From Chloroflexota bacterium (GTDB lineage: Bacteria > Chloroflexota > Anaerolineae > Aggregatilineales > Phototrophicaceae), in assembly GCA_026706395.1 (NCBI GenBank), contig JAPOYU010000080.1, positions 1 through 48,547 of the forward strand: a stretch of DNA of 48,547 bases, in the 5' to 3' direction. Both the position numbers and the translations under genes were made by a program. The stretch's first letter is position 1, and each line of letters begins with the position of its first letter. Below the pieces are notes generated by a model, which did no database searches, was not told the DNA's origin, and was given only the letters and a program-made list of their open reading frames with translations. This document shows positions 14,850 through 24,291 of the stretch, in pieces.

Positions 14850-16145
14850 CTAAATCAAACCGCCATTCCGCGAGACATCCCTGGTCTGCCTCATGATTTG
14901 CCCGGCCTTGAGAACGAGCGCGATATTGCCATTGTCCTGCAGTACCCGAATGTTCTTCAAGGGATCGCCATTTACTACGATAACGTCGGCTTCCTTGCCG
15001 GCTTCTATGGTTCCCAGTCGGTCTTCCATCCCCATGACCTGGGCGGCTACGCGCGTGGCCGCCTCGATGGCCTGCATCTCTGTCATCCCGTAGCGCACAA
15101 ATATCTCAAGTTCCGTAGCATTTTTTCCGTGCACGACGAAGGGCGCTCCGCAATCGGTGCCGATCGCCGTCAATACACCGGCTTTCAGAGCCTTCTCGAA
15201 ACCGCGGCGCCACAGGTCTATCAGTTCCAGCTCTCGCTGCAACCAATAGTCAGGCACAGTGGACTTTAATCCTTGAGCTTGTTTGGCTTCGGCGTCCCAC
15301 TTTTTGGCCAGGCTTACCCAGAGCGTCGGCACCCAACCAACCTCGCGGTCGACCATCATCTGGATGACCTCGTCATCATTTGCGATATGCGTACCGTGTT
15401 CGATACAGTCGACGCCCGCAAGGATGGCGTTTTTCATGCCTACCGCGCCACAAGCATTGCAGGTGACGCGCAACCCGAAGTTGTGCGCTGTCTTCGCGGC
15501 CGCTTCCATTTCCTCCAGCGTCAGCAACTCGACTTCGGGCCCGTACATTCCGGCGCCGGCACCCGTGGCATTCATGTGGATCCAGTCCGCGCCCAAGCCG
15601 ACTTTTTCTCGAACGGCTCGCACGGCTTCTACCGGTCCGGTGATGTTGCCCCCGACCACTCCGTGAACCTGCTTTTTGCCTACGGGATAGGTCATGTCGA
15701 TGGTTGCGCAATAGAAGATGCGGGGAGCAATCAGGATGCCATCTCGTTCCGCTCTGGCAATATCGATGGTGATGTCCCTCGGCGAGCCAGTGTCGCGGAT
15801 CGTGGTGAAACCCGCCGCCAGCGCTTTGCGAGCATTTTCCGCATGGAGTACGGCCTGGTAGGCATCTCGGTCTTCGATCAGGTGAATCATCTCGCCGAAG
15901 CGGTCATGAGCTGCCCCGTCGGGTATGCCGCTGGCATCGCCATGCAGGTGATCATGCAAGTCCATCATGCCTGGCATAATGGTCATGCCCGCGACGTCAA
16001 TGATCTGGTGCTTTCCAGGCGGAATCTCCATCTGAGCCATCTCGCCGACGGCGCTGATGGTCGCGCCGTCAATCACTACCGTTGCGTCCGATTGTACTTT
16101 GCCCGTCCCGTCGATCAACTTCCCGTTTCGCAACACAATACTCAT
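14850..16145 (-). CDS. Amidohydrolase (imidazolonepropionase/Xaa-Pro dipeptidase-like), copy B
   Basis: The protein has 431 aa. The N-terminus (MSIVLRNGKLIDGTG, VVIDGATISAVGE) is the small beta domain of the amidohydrolase superfamily. The TIM barrel carries the metal motif DLHDHLHGD (His64, His66, His68), then DCIEHGTHI and IGTDCGAPFV with the catalytic Asp. There is no signal peptide. Relatives open cyclic amides or cleave short peptides, which fits a cluster with hydantoinase/oxoprolinase genes. It lies 47 bases downstream of a close paralogue (16193-17485); most residues are shared along the full length, so this is a tandem duplication. Confidence 0.85.
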   Translation of the reverse strand: MSIVLRNGKLIDGTGKVQSDATVVIDGATISAVGEMAQMEIPPGKHQIIDVAGMTIMPGMMDLHDHLHGDASGIPDGAAHDRFGEMIHLIEDRDAYQAVLHAENARKALAAGFTTIRDTGSPRDITIDIARAERDGILIAPRIFYCATIDMTYPVGKKQVHGVVGGNITGPVEAVRAVREKVGLGADWIHMNATGAGAGMYGPEVELLTLEEMEAAAKTAHNFGLRVTCNACGAVGMKNAILAGVDCIEHGTHIANDDEVIQMMVDREVGWVPTLWVSLAKKWDAEAKQAQGLKSTVPDYWLQRELELIDLWRRGFEKALKAGVLTAIGTDCGAPFVVHGKNATELEIFVRYGMTEMQAIEAATRVAAQVMGMEDRLGTIEAGKEADVIVVNGDPLKNIRVLQDNGNIALVLKAGQIMRQTRDVSRNGGLI

Positions 16146-16192
16146 CGTTCTCCACCTCGCAATTCTTCTTCGGCTGCCTTATTTGCAGACCT

Positions 16193-17485
16193 TCAATGCA
16201 GCAGACCCCTTGGGCCATCCAAGCGATCAACAACAATATTTCCGGCTTTGAGTACGAGGGCGATCTTGTCATTGTCTTGCAATACTCGAATGTCCGCCAA
16301 GGGGTCGGCGGCGACAACGATGACATCGGCTTCCTTGCCGGTTTCTATCGTACCTAGTCGGTCTTCCATCCCCAGCACCTGTGCGGCTACCCGTGTTGCC
16401 GCCTCGATAGCATCCATCTCGCTCATCCCGTAGCGCACGAATATCTCCAACTCTTTTGCGTTTTGGCCGTGCTCGACAAATGGCGCTCCCGAATCGGTGC
16501 CGATTGCGATCATGACCCCAGCTTGCAGCGCTTTTTCGAAGCCGTCTCGCCACAGATCAATCAGATCCAGCTCTCGCTGCAACCAGTAATCCGGCACAGT
16601 GGATTTTAGCCCCAGGGCTTGTTTGGCTTCGGCGTCCTCTTTCTTGGCAAGGCTTACCCAAAGGGTGGGCACCCAGCCGATCGCGCGATCGACCATCATC
16701 TGAATGACCTCGTCATCCTGGCCGATGTGGGTGCCGTGTTCGATGCAGTCTACTCCGGCCAGGATGGCGTTCTTCATGCCATTGGCGCCACAAGCGTTGC
16801 AGGTGACGCGCAAGCCGAAATTGTGCGCGGTCTTCGCTGCGGCCTCCATTTCCTCAAGCGACATGAGTTCGGTGTTTGCGTCAAATTGCCCGGCGGCCGC
16901 ACCCGTCGCGCGTAGGTGGATCCAGTCCGCGCCCAAGCCGACTTTCTCTCGCACGGCTCGCACGGCTTCGACCGGTCCGGTAATGTTTCCACCTGCCACG
17001 CCGTGAACCTGCTTCTTCCCAGGAGGATGGGTCATATCGAGTGTGGCGCAGTAGATAATACGGGGAGCAGTCAAGATGCCATCTCTTTCGGCTCTGGCAA
17101 TATCGATGGTGATATCGCGCGGCGAGCCGGTATCACGGATCGTGGTGAAGCCCGCCGCCAGCGCCTTGCGAGCGTTCTCCGCGTGCAGCACGGCCTGGTA
17201 GGCATCGCGGTCTTCGATCAAATATATCATCTCGCCGAAACGGTCGCGGGCGGCGCCATCCAGAGTGCCGCTCGAATCGCCATGAAGATGGTCGTGCAGG
17301 TCCATCATGCCGGGCATGATGGTCATGCCGGTTACATCAATAATCTTGTGATCGCCGGGCGGAATTTCCACTTGACCTGCCTCACCCACAGCGCTGATCA
17401 TCGCGCCATCAATCACCACCGTCGCATCCGGCATCAGCACCCCCGCTCCATTTATGAGATTCCCATGCTTTAATATGATTGACAT
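16193..17485 (-). CDS. Amidohydrolase (imidazolonepropionase/Xaa-Pro dipeptidase-like), copy A
   Basis: The protein has 430 aa and is the paralogue of 14850-16145, with the same landmarks: MSIILKHGNLINGAG start, DLHDHLHGD metal site, DCIEHGTHIGQ and IGTDSGAPFV. Differences cluster in substrate-facing loops, for example AAGQFDANTELMSLEE here against AGMYGPEVELLTLEE in the other copy, so the two may have different specificities. Cytoplasmic. It follows the D-glutamate-cyclase-like gene by 65 bases on the same strand. Confidence 0.85.
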   Translation of the reverse strand: MSIILKHGNLINGAGVLMPDATVVIDGAMISAVGEAGQVEIPPGDHKIIDVTGMTIMPGMMDLHDHLHGDSSGTLDGAARDRFGEMIYLIEDRDAYQAVLHAENARKALAAGFTTIRDTGSPRDITIDIARAERDGILTAPRIIYCATLDMTHPPGKKQVHGVAGGNITGPVEAVRAVREKVGLGADWIHLRATGAAAGQFDANTELMSLEEMEAAAKTAHNFGLRVTCNACGANGMKNAILAGVDCIEHGTHIGQDDEVIQMMVDRAIGWVPTLWVSLAKKEDAEAKQALGLKSTVPDYWLQRELDLIDLWRDGFEKALQAGVMIAIGTDSGAPFVEHGQNAKELEIFVRYGMSEMDAIEAATRVAAQVLGMEDRLGTIETGKEADVIVVAADPLADIRVLQDNDKIALVLKAGNIVVDRLDGPRGLLH

Positions 17486-17550
17486 ATTTCACTCCCACTC
17501 TTTCTTTTTGCGTGCCGGGCGATAGCTTCGGATTCCTCGGGAAGGGTCAG

Positions 17551-18576
17551 CTAAAAGTCCCGGTGCCAGCCTGTGGCCGTATTCTTCTTTACAAGCAGTC
17601 CCAGCATGTCAACCAAGTGGGCATGAATCGGGCCAGGAATCCCGTCGACGGATACCGTGTACAGCCCAGTAGCGCCGTCGGCGGCGCCCCCACGTACGCA
17701 GGCGTCGATCATTCGGATTTCAGTCTCGCCATCGTGGATCAGATGAGGCATCCCAACTGCGGCTCCCAGACCCGCCGAAAGCCCGTAAGCCCCCCAATTC
17801 GACACGGCGGCAGTGATCAGAATGTCACAGGCGTTGACGGTGGCAATGCCAGCGCCGCAGGGGCAGCGGCATTCACGGCCAAAAGGCTTAATCTCGCGGA
17901 CCTCCTCCGCAATTAACCCGAAGCCGATCTCGTTGCCATTATCGCCAATCCCAATAGTGAGGATATCCGCTTGCCGGGCGGCCGATATCAAATGCTCGAA
18001 GCGCGCCCGTCCTTCCATCGCCGGCAGTCCAGTCGAACTATGAGCGACGCCCTTGCTGTTCACGCCCAAGGCCTCCACGGAGATTATCGCCTTGGGTTCC
18101 AGCGTGGATAGGATCTCATCCGCTCGATCGGGGGCCGAATCATCGATTGGAAATGATTCAACGGCGGCTGTATAAGGAATCTTCCGGGCGATCTCAAGTG
18201 AGCGGACGCCAAGCCCAATTGCCTGGCACGAAGCTACAATCGGTTCGGCGCAGGCTTCCCCACTTAGTATGACGGGCGTAGCCCCCAGCCCAACTTTTAG
18301 CGCAAAGGCCAGTGAGGCCGCCCCAGTCGGACCGTCGGTCTCGCCTTTGGGCAAGAAATTCGGCACAAATGCGCCGGTCGTGATAAGGACGATATCTCCT
18401 TCGCTCACCCGGCTGGTTAAAGCTCTGATCGCGAGTTCGGTGGGGAAACCAGCCTGCGCTTTACGACCGCTCTCATAAAGCCGGCGTATGACATTGTAGC
18501 TTGGTCCCGGTTCCCGCATTTCGACCGTGCACAATGTCTCGATACTCTTGGCTAATGTCGTAAGATCGATGTCCAT
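17551..18576 (-). CDS. DUF4392 / D-glutamate cyclase-like protein
   Basis: ATG 18576 is chosen because AGGAG precedes it; an upstream in-frame ATG at 18621 lacks one. The protein has 341 aa. Motifs known from the D-glutamate cyclase C-terminal family are visible: GDIVLITTGAFVP, ETDGPTGAASLAFAL, then IGIGDNGNEIGFG and CRCPCGAGIATVNA. The family (DUF4392) turns D-glutamate into 5-oxo-D-proline. The neighbours hyuA and hyuB encode enzymes that open 5-oxoproline or hydantoin rings, which supports a role in the same route. Soluble, cytoplasmic. Family assignment is firm; the reaction in this organism is inferred. Confidence 0.8.
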   Translation of the reverse strand: MDIDLTTLAKSIETLCTVEMREPGPSYNVIRRLYESGRKAQAGFPTELAIRALTSRVSEGDIVLITTGAFVPNFLPKGETDGPTGAASLAFALKVGLGATPVILSGEACAEPIVASCQAIGLGVRSLEIARKIPYTAAVESFPIDDSAPDRADEILSTLEPKAIISVEALGVNSKGVAHSSTGLPAMEGRARFEHLISAARQADILTIGIGDNGNEIGFGLIAEEVREIKPFGRECRCPCGAGIATVNACDILITAAVSNWGAYGLSAGLGAAVGMPHLIHDGETEIRMIDACVRGGAADGATGLYTVSVDGIPGPIHAHLVDMLGLLVKKNTATGWHRDF

Positions 18577-18639
18577 GTTATCTCCTCGTTTGCTTGCTAT
18601 TAACACATTCTGCCTATTCATTTATCATCTAAATCTAAT

Positions 18640-20091
18640 TCACCGAATTCCCATGTCGGTTCCTCCGTGACGCTGCCTGACCCTAGACGCTTGAAGCGGT
18701 ATCTTCGAGCGAACCCCGAAGGCAAAGAAAACAGCCGCAACCGCCACAATGCCTAGAATCCAGAATGTGTCGCGATACGACTGCACTAAAGCGACGGACC
18801 GCTCGAAAACAGAAGAAAGGATGCCGATGCGCTGATCCAGAATACTCGTAGCTGCCACGGCGCCCAGTATGGTGCCAGTCCGCCTGATCAAGTTGAACGA
18901 GCCAGAAGCGGCGCTCAGATCTTGAGCTGCAAACGCGTTGGTTATAACCGCCGTAAGCGGTGCGAAGCACATGCCTGTAGCGAAACCCACCAATGTGAAT
19001 GCCACCACAATCAGCGGTACACCATCGGTCGTAAACGCGCCCATCATGAACATCGAGATGCCAAGCGCGCTGAAACTGAAGACGCTGGGCCTTCGCGACC
19101 GCCAGCGATCTGTCGCGACCCCTCCAGCGAGGGCGCCGAGAAAGAGACCCGCCCCATTAATGAAGAGGATGATTCCCGTCTCGGATGTGTTGAGCTGTTC
19201 CACGGCGCTCAAGTAAAGCGGAAGAGTGATTGTTGCGCCTGTTAGTGTGAAAACTGCGGCGGCGGCGGCCAGCGAACTAAACCAAAATAAACGGTAGGAG
19301 AAAACGCTATAGTCCAAGAAAGGTTCTTTGCCCTCGCGCTGCATCAGTCGTGTCGCAAAAGCAGCGAGAACGCCCGCGAAGAACAGCGTCAGGAATCTGG
19401 CCGAAGCCCAGCCCCAGTCGTTCCCCTTGGAGATAGCGGTGACGACCAGCGCCAGACCCGCTGTTAGCATGGCAGCCCCCCGCCAATCGACAGTTCCCAA
19501 ATCGCCCGTCCGCGGGAAGCTGGGCAAATGGCGCTGGACGAGGAAGAAAGAGAAAAGGCCGAATATGATGCAAAGCAGGAAAACTGATCGCCAACCTATG
19601 GAATCAACGAGCGGGCCGCCGACCAGCGATACACTGGCCGCGATGCTGCCCGCAGTCCCCCAGAACCCGAGCGCTCGCCCTCGGCGTTCCACCGCAACCA
19701 GATCGCCGATTATCGCAACTGCCAGCGGCTCATTGGCGGAATTGCCCAACCCTTGAATGATCCGGCCGATGATTAGCCACCAAAATGACAGAGCGGCCAA
19801 GGCGACAGCCGATCCCAAAATGTAGAGTATCAAACTGGCCAAGAACACGCGCCTGCGCCCAAAAACATCGCCCAGCCGCGCCCATAAGGGCATAAGCGCT
19901 ACATGGGGCAAGAAATACGCGGTCAACAACAAACCGCCGCTGGCCAATGGCTCATCGAAACGATGCAGAATCGTTGGTGTGCCCAGGATCACCAAAATGC
20001 TGGTGAAAGCCTCCAGCATGTTGGCGACCAGCAACGCGAGGAGGGGACCACGCTCTTGGCCGCCATTTTTAATGCTGGGCGAGCGACTCAT
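18640..20091 (-). CDS. MFS transporter (DHA2/EmrB-QacA type)
   Basis: The frame is open from 20271, but ATG 20091 has GGGAGC at good spacing and makes the first membrane helix (LLALLVANMLEAFTSILVIL) N-terminal; this gives 483 aa. The loop motif ARLGDVFGRRRVF between helices 2 and 3 is the MFS signature, and the length and hydrophobic pattern suit 14 helices. The gene start overlaps the end of the ABC ATPase gene by 23 bases, so it belongs to the operon. It may export a product or intermediate, or import a second substrate; drug export is the usual family annotation but the operon argues for a metabolite. Confidence 0.85.
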   Translation of the reverse strand: MSRSPSIKNGGQERGPLLALLVANMLEAFTSILVILGTPTILHRFDEPLASGGLLLTAYFLPHVALMPLWARLGDVFGRRRVFLASLILYILGSAVALAALSFWWLIIGRIIQGLGNSANEPLAVAIIGDLVAVERRGRALGFWGTAGSIAASVSLVGGPLVDSIGWRSVFLLCIIFGLFSFFLVQRHLPSFPRTGDLGTVDWRGAAMLTAGLALVVTAISKGNDWGWASARFLTLFFAGVLAAFATRLMQREGKEPFLDYSVFSYRLFWFSSLAAAAAVFTLTGATITLPLYLSAVEQLNTSETGIILFINGAGLFLGALAGGVATDRWRSRRPSVFSFSALGISMFMMGAFTTDGVPLIVVAFTLVGFATGMCFAPLTAVITNAFAAQDLSAASGSFNLIRRTGTILGAVAATSILDQRIGILSSVFERSVALVQSYRDTFWILGIVAVAAVFFAFGVRSKIPLQASRVRQRHGGTDMGIR

Positions 20092-21112
20092 CAGAAGCTC
20101 CCAGATACGATATTTCGCCACTGGCCGGATCGTGATAGAGGTGACAAGAGACCGTAGTCTTCCTGTTGACCGGCAAGAGCTGCGGAGGCGCGCTCTCGCA
20201 TACATCCCCGATTTTCTGGGGGCAACGCGGCCAGAACGGACAACCGGCCGGGATATTGGAGGGGTCGCCAATTTCTCCTTTTAATTGGACCAGCCCGTCC
20301 AGGCGTTTTCCTGGATCGGGAGACGGCATCGCCGCCAACAAGGCCTGTGTATAAGGATGTCGGGGATTCGAGAAAACCTCTTCTACCGAGCCGTACTCGA
20401 CGATTCTGCCGAGGTACATTACAGCCACCTCGTCGGCCATCAATTGGATAACCCGCATGTCATGCGAGATAAAAAGGAAGGTCAGTTGCATATCTCGCTG
20501 CAATTGCAGGAGAAGTTTGAGCAGCTTGGCCTGGATAGAGACATCCAAGGCGGAGGTGGGTTCATCTAAAAGGAGCAATTGCGGCTGAAGGATCAGCGCG
20601 CGCGCGATACCGATCCGCTGACGTTGACCGCCGGAGAACATGTGCGGATATTTGCTCAGGTCATTCCGGTGCAAACCTACGCGCTGTATCAAATCGACTA
20701 CACGGTCCTGGATTTCCGCCGCGCTATATTTGTGCCTGTAATGTATTTCGAGCGGTTCGGCGACAATATCTTTGACCTTCATTCGCGGGTTTAGAGATGA
20801 ATAAGGATCCTGGTAAATCATCTGAATCCGCCCGCGAAGCGCGCGCAACCGTGCAGCATCAAAATCGAGTACTTGCTCCCCGTTGAATTGAACCTCGCCC
20901 CTATCGGGTTCGATCAACCTGAGGATCAATTTCGCCACTGTCGTCTTGCCGCAACCGGATTCCCCAATCAGCCCCAAGGTTTTGGCTCTACTTATCTCGA
21001 AGGAGATACTATCCACAGCGCGCACATGATTGACTGTCCGATTGAAGAAACCGCCCTGAACCGGGAATGAGCGCGTCAGGTTCCGGACGCTGAGCAGCGG
21101 CTGATTAATCAT
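20069..21112 (-). CDS. dppF: Peptide-type ABC transporter ATPase (OppF/DppF)
   Basis: The start at 21112 lies one base after the TGA of the previous ATPase gene (TGAcATG), making 347 aa; the longer frame to 21292 overlaps that gene and is rejected. Walker A is GESGCGKT (50-57), the signature is FSGGQRQRIGIARAL and Walker B LLLLDEPTSALD. The C-terminal oligopeptide-transporter domain has the Cys pair in GCPFWPRCPQ. It powers the DppB/DppC channel together with the OppD-type subunit. The last 23 bases overlap the MFS gene. Confidence 0.92.
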   Translation of the reverse strand: MINQPLLSVRNLTRSFPVQGGFFNRTVNHVRAVDSISFEISRAKTLGLIGESGCGKTTVAKLILRLIEPDRGEVQFNGEQVLDFDAARLRALRGRIQMIYQDPYSSLNPRMKVKDIVAEPLEIHYRHKYSAAEIQDRVVDLIQRVGLHRNDLSKYPHMFSGGQRQRIGIARALILQPQLLLLDEPTSALDVSIQAKLLKLLLQLQRDMQLTFLFISHDMRVIQLMADEVAVMYLGRIVEYGSVEEVFSNPRHPYTQALLAAMPSPDPGKRLDGLVQLKGEIGDPSNIPAGCPFWPRCPQKIGDVCESAPPQLLPVNRKTTVSCHLYHDPASGEISYLGASDESLAQH

Positions 21113-21113
21113 G

Positions 21114-22157
21114 TCACATCCACTCTCCGTGGACTCTCCCGCATTTGGACTCATGATCTTGCCCGACCTGCGCGAGGCGGGGCTTTTCGTCAGCGCATTG
21201 TTCGACCATCTTCGGACAGCGTGGCCAGAAGTGGCAGCCTTTTGGCGGAGCCAGCATGTTGGGCACTTCGCCGGGTATTTCAACGAGATCATCTTCGGAC
21301 GCCATCGTTGTTGCCCGGATCAGCGCCTCGGTATAGGGGTGTTGCGGGTTTTCAAAGATGTCACGGACATCAGCCTCTTCGACGATTTCCCCGGCGTACA
21401 TCACCGCGACCCGGTCACAAAGTTGAGCGACCACACCCAGGTCGTGCGAGATATAGAGGATGCTCACCCCGCGCGTTTGCACGAGTTCTTGCAGAAGCAT
21501 CAGGATCTGCGCCTGAATCGTAACATCCAGGGCTGTTGTGGGTTCGTCGGCAATAATCAGATCGGGCTCGCCTGCACATGCCATGGCGGTGAGCACGCGT
21601 TGTCTCATCCCGCCGCTCAGTTGCTGAGGGTAATTCTTCACCTGCTGCTGGGGGGCTGGCAACTCCACCTGCCGCAAGTCTTCCACAGCCTGGGCGGCGG
21701 CTTGGCGGAAACGTCGGCGGCCGGCCGCAGTGAAGCGGTTAATCAGATTGAAGACTGAAGGTTCCCCAGTAGCATTTTGCACAATATCCGCCCATAACAA
21801 GGCATCTCGCAACTGCTCCCCCACCGTGAAAACCGGATTCAATGAAGACATAGGGTCCTGCGACACCATTGCGATACTCTGACCGCGCAGTCTCGACATC
21901 TCCTTCGCAGAGAGCTCCAACAGGTTTTGTCCACGATACCAAATCTCGCCATCTGTGATGCCGGGCGGAGTCGAGAGGACGTTCAATATGGACTTGGCCG
22001 TCACCGATTTGCCAGATCCGCTTTCTCCAATCAAGCCGACTATCTGGCCGGGGAAGATCGTTAGATCGACTCCATTGACGGCTTGCAGCACACCTCGAAG
22101 CGTTTCAAAGCGTACATGGAGATTCTTCACTTCCAGCAGTGGCGACGATTGGGCCAT
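21114..22157 (-). CDS. dppD: Peptide-type ABC transporter ATPase (OppD/DppD)
   Basis: ATG 22157 (MAQSSPLLEVKNLHVRF) lies six bases after the stop of dppC; 347 aa. Walker A is GESGSGKS (44-51), the signature LSGGMRQRV and Walker [13 protein letters not shown], with a helical insertion (FNLINRFTAAGRRRFRQ) before the signature that is longer than usual. The C-terminal Cys-containing domain reads GCHFWPRCPKM. It partners the OppF-type ATPase that follows. Confidence 0.92.
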   Translation of the reverse strand: MAQSSPLLEVKNLHVRFETLRGVLQAVNGVDLTIFPGQIVGLIGESGSGKSVTAKSILNVLSTPPGITDGEIWYRGQNLLELSAKEMSRLRGQSIAMVSQDPMSSLNPVFTVGEQLRDALLWADIVQNATGEPSVFNLINRFTAAGRRRFRQAAAQAVEDLRQVELPAPQQQVKNYPQQLSGGMRQRVLTAMACAGEPDLIIADEPTTALDVTIQAQILMLLQELVQTRGVSILYISHDLGVVAQLCDRVAVMYAGEIVEEADVRDIFENPQHPYTEALIRATTMASEDDLVEIPGEVPNMLAPPKGCHFWPRCPKMVEQCADEKPRLAQVGQDHESKCGRVHGEWM

Positions 22158-22162
22158 GAAAG

Positions 22163-23077
22163 TTATCGCCCTCTTATTTCCGGATCTAATGCATCCCGGA
22201 TCCCATCCCCCAACAGATTGAAGCCAAGAACCACACTGAAGATGGCCAAGCCCGGGAAGACAGATATCCACCAAAACTCGGGCATGAATCGACGACCGAG
22301 ACTGACGGCCAAGCCCCACTCTGGGCTCGGAGCCTGCGCGCCCATGCCGATGAATCCCAAACCGGCCATCGTCAAAACCGCGAACCCCAAGTCTAAAGAA
22401 CCTCTGACAAATATAGAGGAAGCCATATTCGGCAACAGATGGCGGACAATAATTGAACGGTGACTGGCGCCCAATCCAATTGCAGCTTCGACAAAGACAC
22501 GCTTCGACAGCGATAAAGTCTGGCTATGGATCAAGCGTGTATACCAGGGCCACCATACCACCGATACAGCTATCATCGCGTTGAGGAGCGATGGCCCCAA
22601 GGCGGCAGTAACTGCTATCGCCAAGACCAGGGCCGGTACGGAGAGGAAAATATCGGCTGTCCGCATGATTAAGGTTTCCACCCGGCCGCCGAAGTAACCG
22701 GCGATAGCGCCGGTTGGCACTCCGATAAGGATGGCAATCGCGATGGGAACTACGCCTATGAGAAGCGTAATCGGCGTGCCATGCAGGACGCGGCTGAACA
22801 CATCGCGACCAAGCCAGTCAGTTCCCAGCGGGTGGGCGGCGTTGGGCGGGCTGCGCCGGTTCATGATGTCCATCTCTTGCGGCGGTAAGGGAGCCAATGC
22901 AGGCCCAATAATCGCAACTGTGAGCCAAAAGACGACAATACCCAGACCCAATACGGATAGACGATTGCGCAGGAAGATACGGAGGATATCGCGCTGATCA
23001 ACAGAAAGAAAACCTGTGCCGGCCGATTGGGATTCGCCATTGGCTAAAGATTTGATATTTTGGCCCTGGGCATCCAT
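22163..23077 (-). CDS. dppC: Peptide-type ABC transporter permease (DppC)
   Basis: ATG 23077 lies seven bases after the dppB stop; 304 aa (an ATG at 23107 would overlap dppB). A soluble N-terminus is followed by about six membrane helices (LGLGIVVFWLTVAIIGPALA first). The family landmark HPLGTDWLGRDVFSRVLHG is present, and the ATPase-contact loop reads VEAAIGLGASHRSI. It forms the translocation channel with DppB. Confidence 0.92.
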   Translation of the reverse strand: MDAQGQNIKSLANGESQSAGTGFLSVDQRDILRIFLRNRLSVLGLGIVVFWLTVAIIGPALAPLPPQEMDIMNRRSPPNAAHPLGTDWLGRDVFSRVLHGTPITLLIGVVPIAIAILIGVPTGAIAGYFGGRVETLIMRTADIFLSVPALVLAIAVTAALGPSLLNAMIAVSVVWWPWYTRLIHSQTLSLSKRVFVEAAIGLGASHRSIIVRHLLPNMASSIFVRGSLDLGFAVLTMAGLGFIGMGAQAPSPEWGLAVSLGRRFMPEFWWISVFPGLAIFSVVLGFNLLGDGIRDALDPEIRGR

Positions 23078-23084
23078 TTTTTGA

Positions 23085-24098
23085 TTAGACCTCAATACGA
23101 GGGTCAAGTACGCGATACGTCAAATCAGTGAGAATGTTGATGATCACAAACATCAGGCCGGCGACAATTGTCGTCCCCACAATAGGTTGGATATCCTGGT
23201 TGATCGCTGCTGTCACCGTATATAAACCGAGCCCGGGCCAATCGAATACCGTTTCTACAAGCACGGAACCGCTTAAGATCGCGCCAAAACCCAGGCCAAT
23301 CTGTGAGACGGTGGCTATCAAGGCATTCTTTAGCGCGTATTTATAGATCGCAATGCGTTCCGGCAAGCCGGCAGCGGCTCGCGCGTTCATGACGTAGTCT
23401 TGACTTAAAACATCCAGCATCCCGGACCTCGTCAGCCGGGCGGTCAATGCCAAGATCGGGATCGACAGAGTAAAGGCGGGGAGGATCAAATGGTGCGCTG
23501 AACTCCGCAATGCCGCCAGATTTCCCGTGATCAGGCTGTCCAACAGATAGAGTCCGGTAATTGCAGTCGGTGAATCGATTTCGAAACTTATTCGTCCCGT
23601 AATTGGAAACAGCGACAAGGCGCTGCCAAGAATCAACTGGGCCAGCAGGCTGAGAAAAAAAGCCGGAACAGATACGCCGGAGATTGCGGCGATCCGCGAG
23701 GCATGATCTATCAGTTTGTCTCGATGGACGGCGGACAACACGCCAAGTATCAATCCACCGGCGACTCCTATGAACATACCGGCGATCGCCAATTCCACCG
23801 AGGCTGGAATACGCCGTTGCAGATCGTCCACAACCGGTCGGCGAGTGACCAAAGAGTTCCCGAGGTCTCCTCGCAGCATGCGCTCAAAGTAAAGGATATA
23901 TTGCTGCCAGATAGGTCGATCCAGACCGAATTCGCGCCGGACACGTTCTTCAGTTTCCATTGAGGCCTGAGGTCCGATAGCCAAACGCACCGGGTTGCCG
24001 GGAATCACGTTCATCAGAAAGAACGTTATTGTGATCAAGCCGATCATGATGGGAATCAGGTAGAGGAGTCGCTTGATAAGAAAGCGCAAGATTCTCAA
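23085..24098 (-). CDS. dppB: Peptide-type ABC transporter permease (DppB)
   Basis: The protein has 337 aa and starts at a TTG (24098) preceded by ATGGAGATT. The first helix is LLYLIPIMIGLITITFFL, followed by the conserved VIPGNPVRL and FGLDRPIWQQYILYFERML. The ATPase-contact loop reads MNARAAAGLPERI. A 193-bp gap to the upstream hyuB gene holds nothing recognisable, so dppBCDF may have its own promoter there, but none stands out. Confidence 0.9.
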   Translation of the reverse strand: MRILRFLIKRLLYLIPIMIGLITITFFLMNVIPGNPVRLAIGPQASMETEERVRREFGLDRPIWQQYILYFERMLRGDLGNSLVTRRPVVDDLQRRIPASVELAIAGMFIGVAGGLILGVLSAVHRDKLIDHASRIAAISGVSVPAFFLSLLAQLILGSALSLFPITGRISFEIDSPTAITGLYLLDSLITGNLAALRSSAHHLILPAFTLSIPILALTARLTRSGMLDVLSQDYVMNARAAAGLPERIAIYKYALKNALIATVSQIGLGFGAILSGSVLVETVFDWPGLGLYTVTAAINQDIQPIVGTTIVAGLMFVIINILTDLTYRVLDPRIEV

Positions 24099-24291
24099 AC
24101 GTCAATCTCCATCATTTCGCTCGTTGCTCACTGCGGCCTTGCTCTTGCAGCGCGAGCGAGCATTTTAGGGGTTGAGTTGCGATGCATCCGAACGCGACTT
24201 CGTTATATTCCCATTCCTGCGGCGCTCATGCGACAAGCAGGGTCTGTGTTATTTTGCGTGAGTGCGGTAGAACTCGCTGCCGCCGAACGGC

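Noticed and set aside
15273..16433. A 386-codon open frame antisense to the amidohydrolases
   Set aside because: Both amidohydrolases are full length with intact metal sites; the antisense frame runs across the gap between them and has no start signal.
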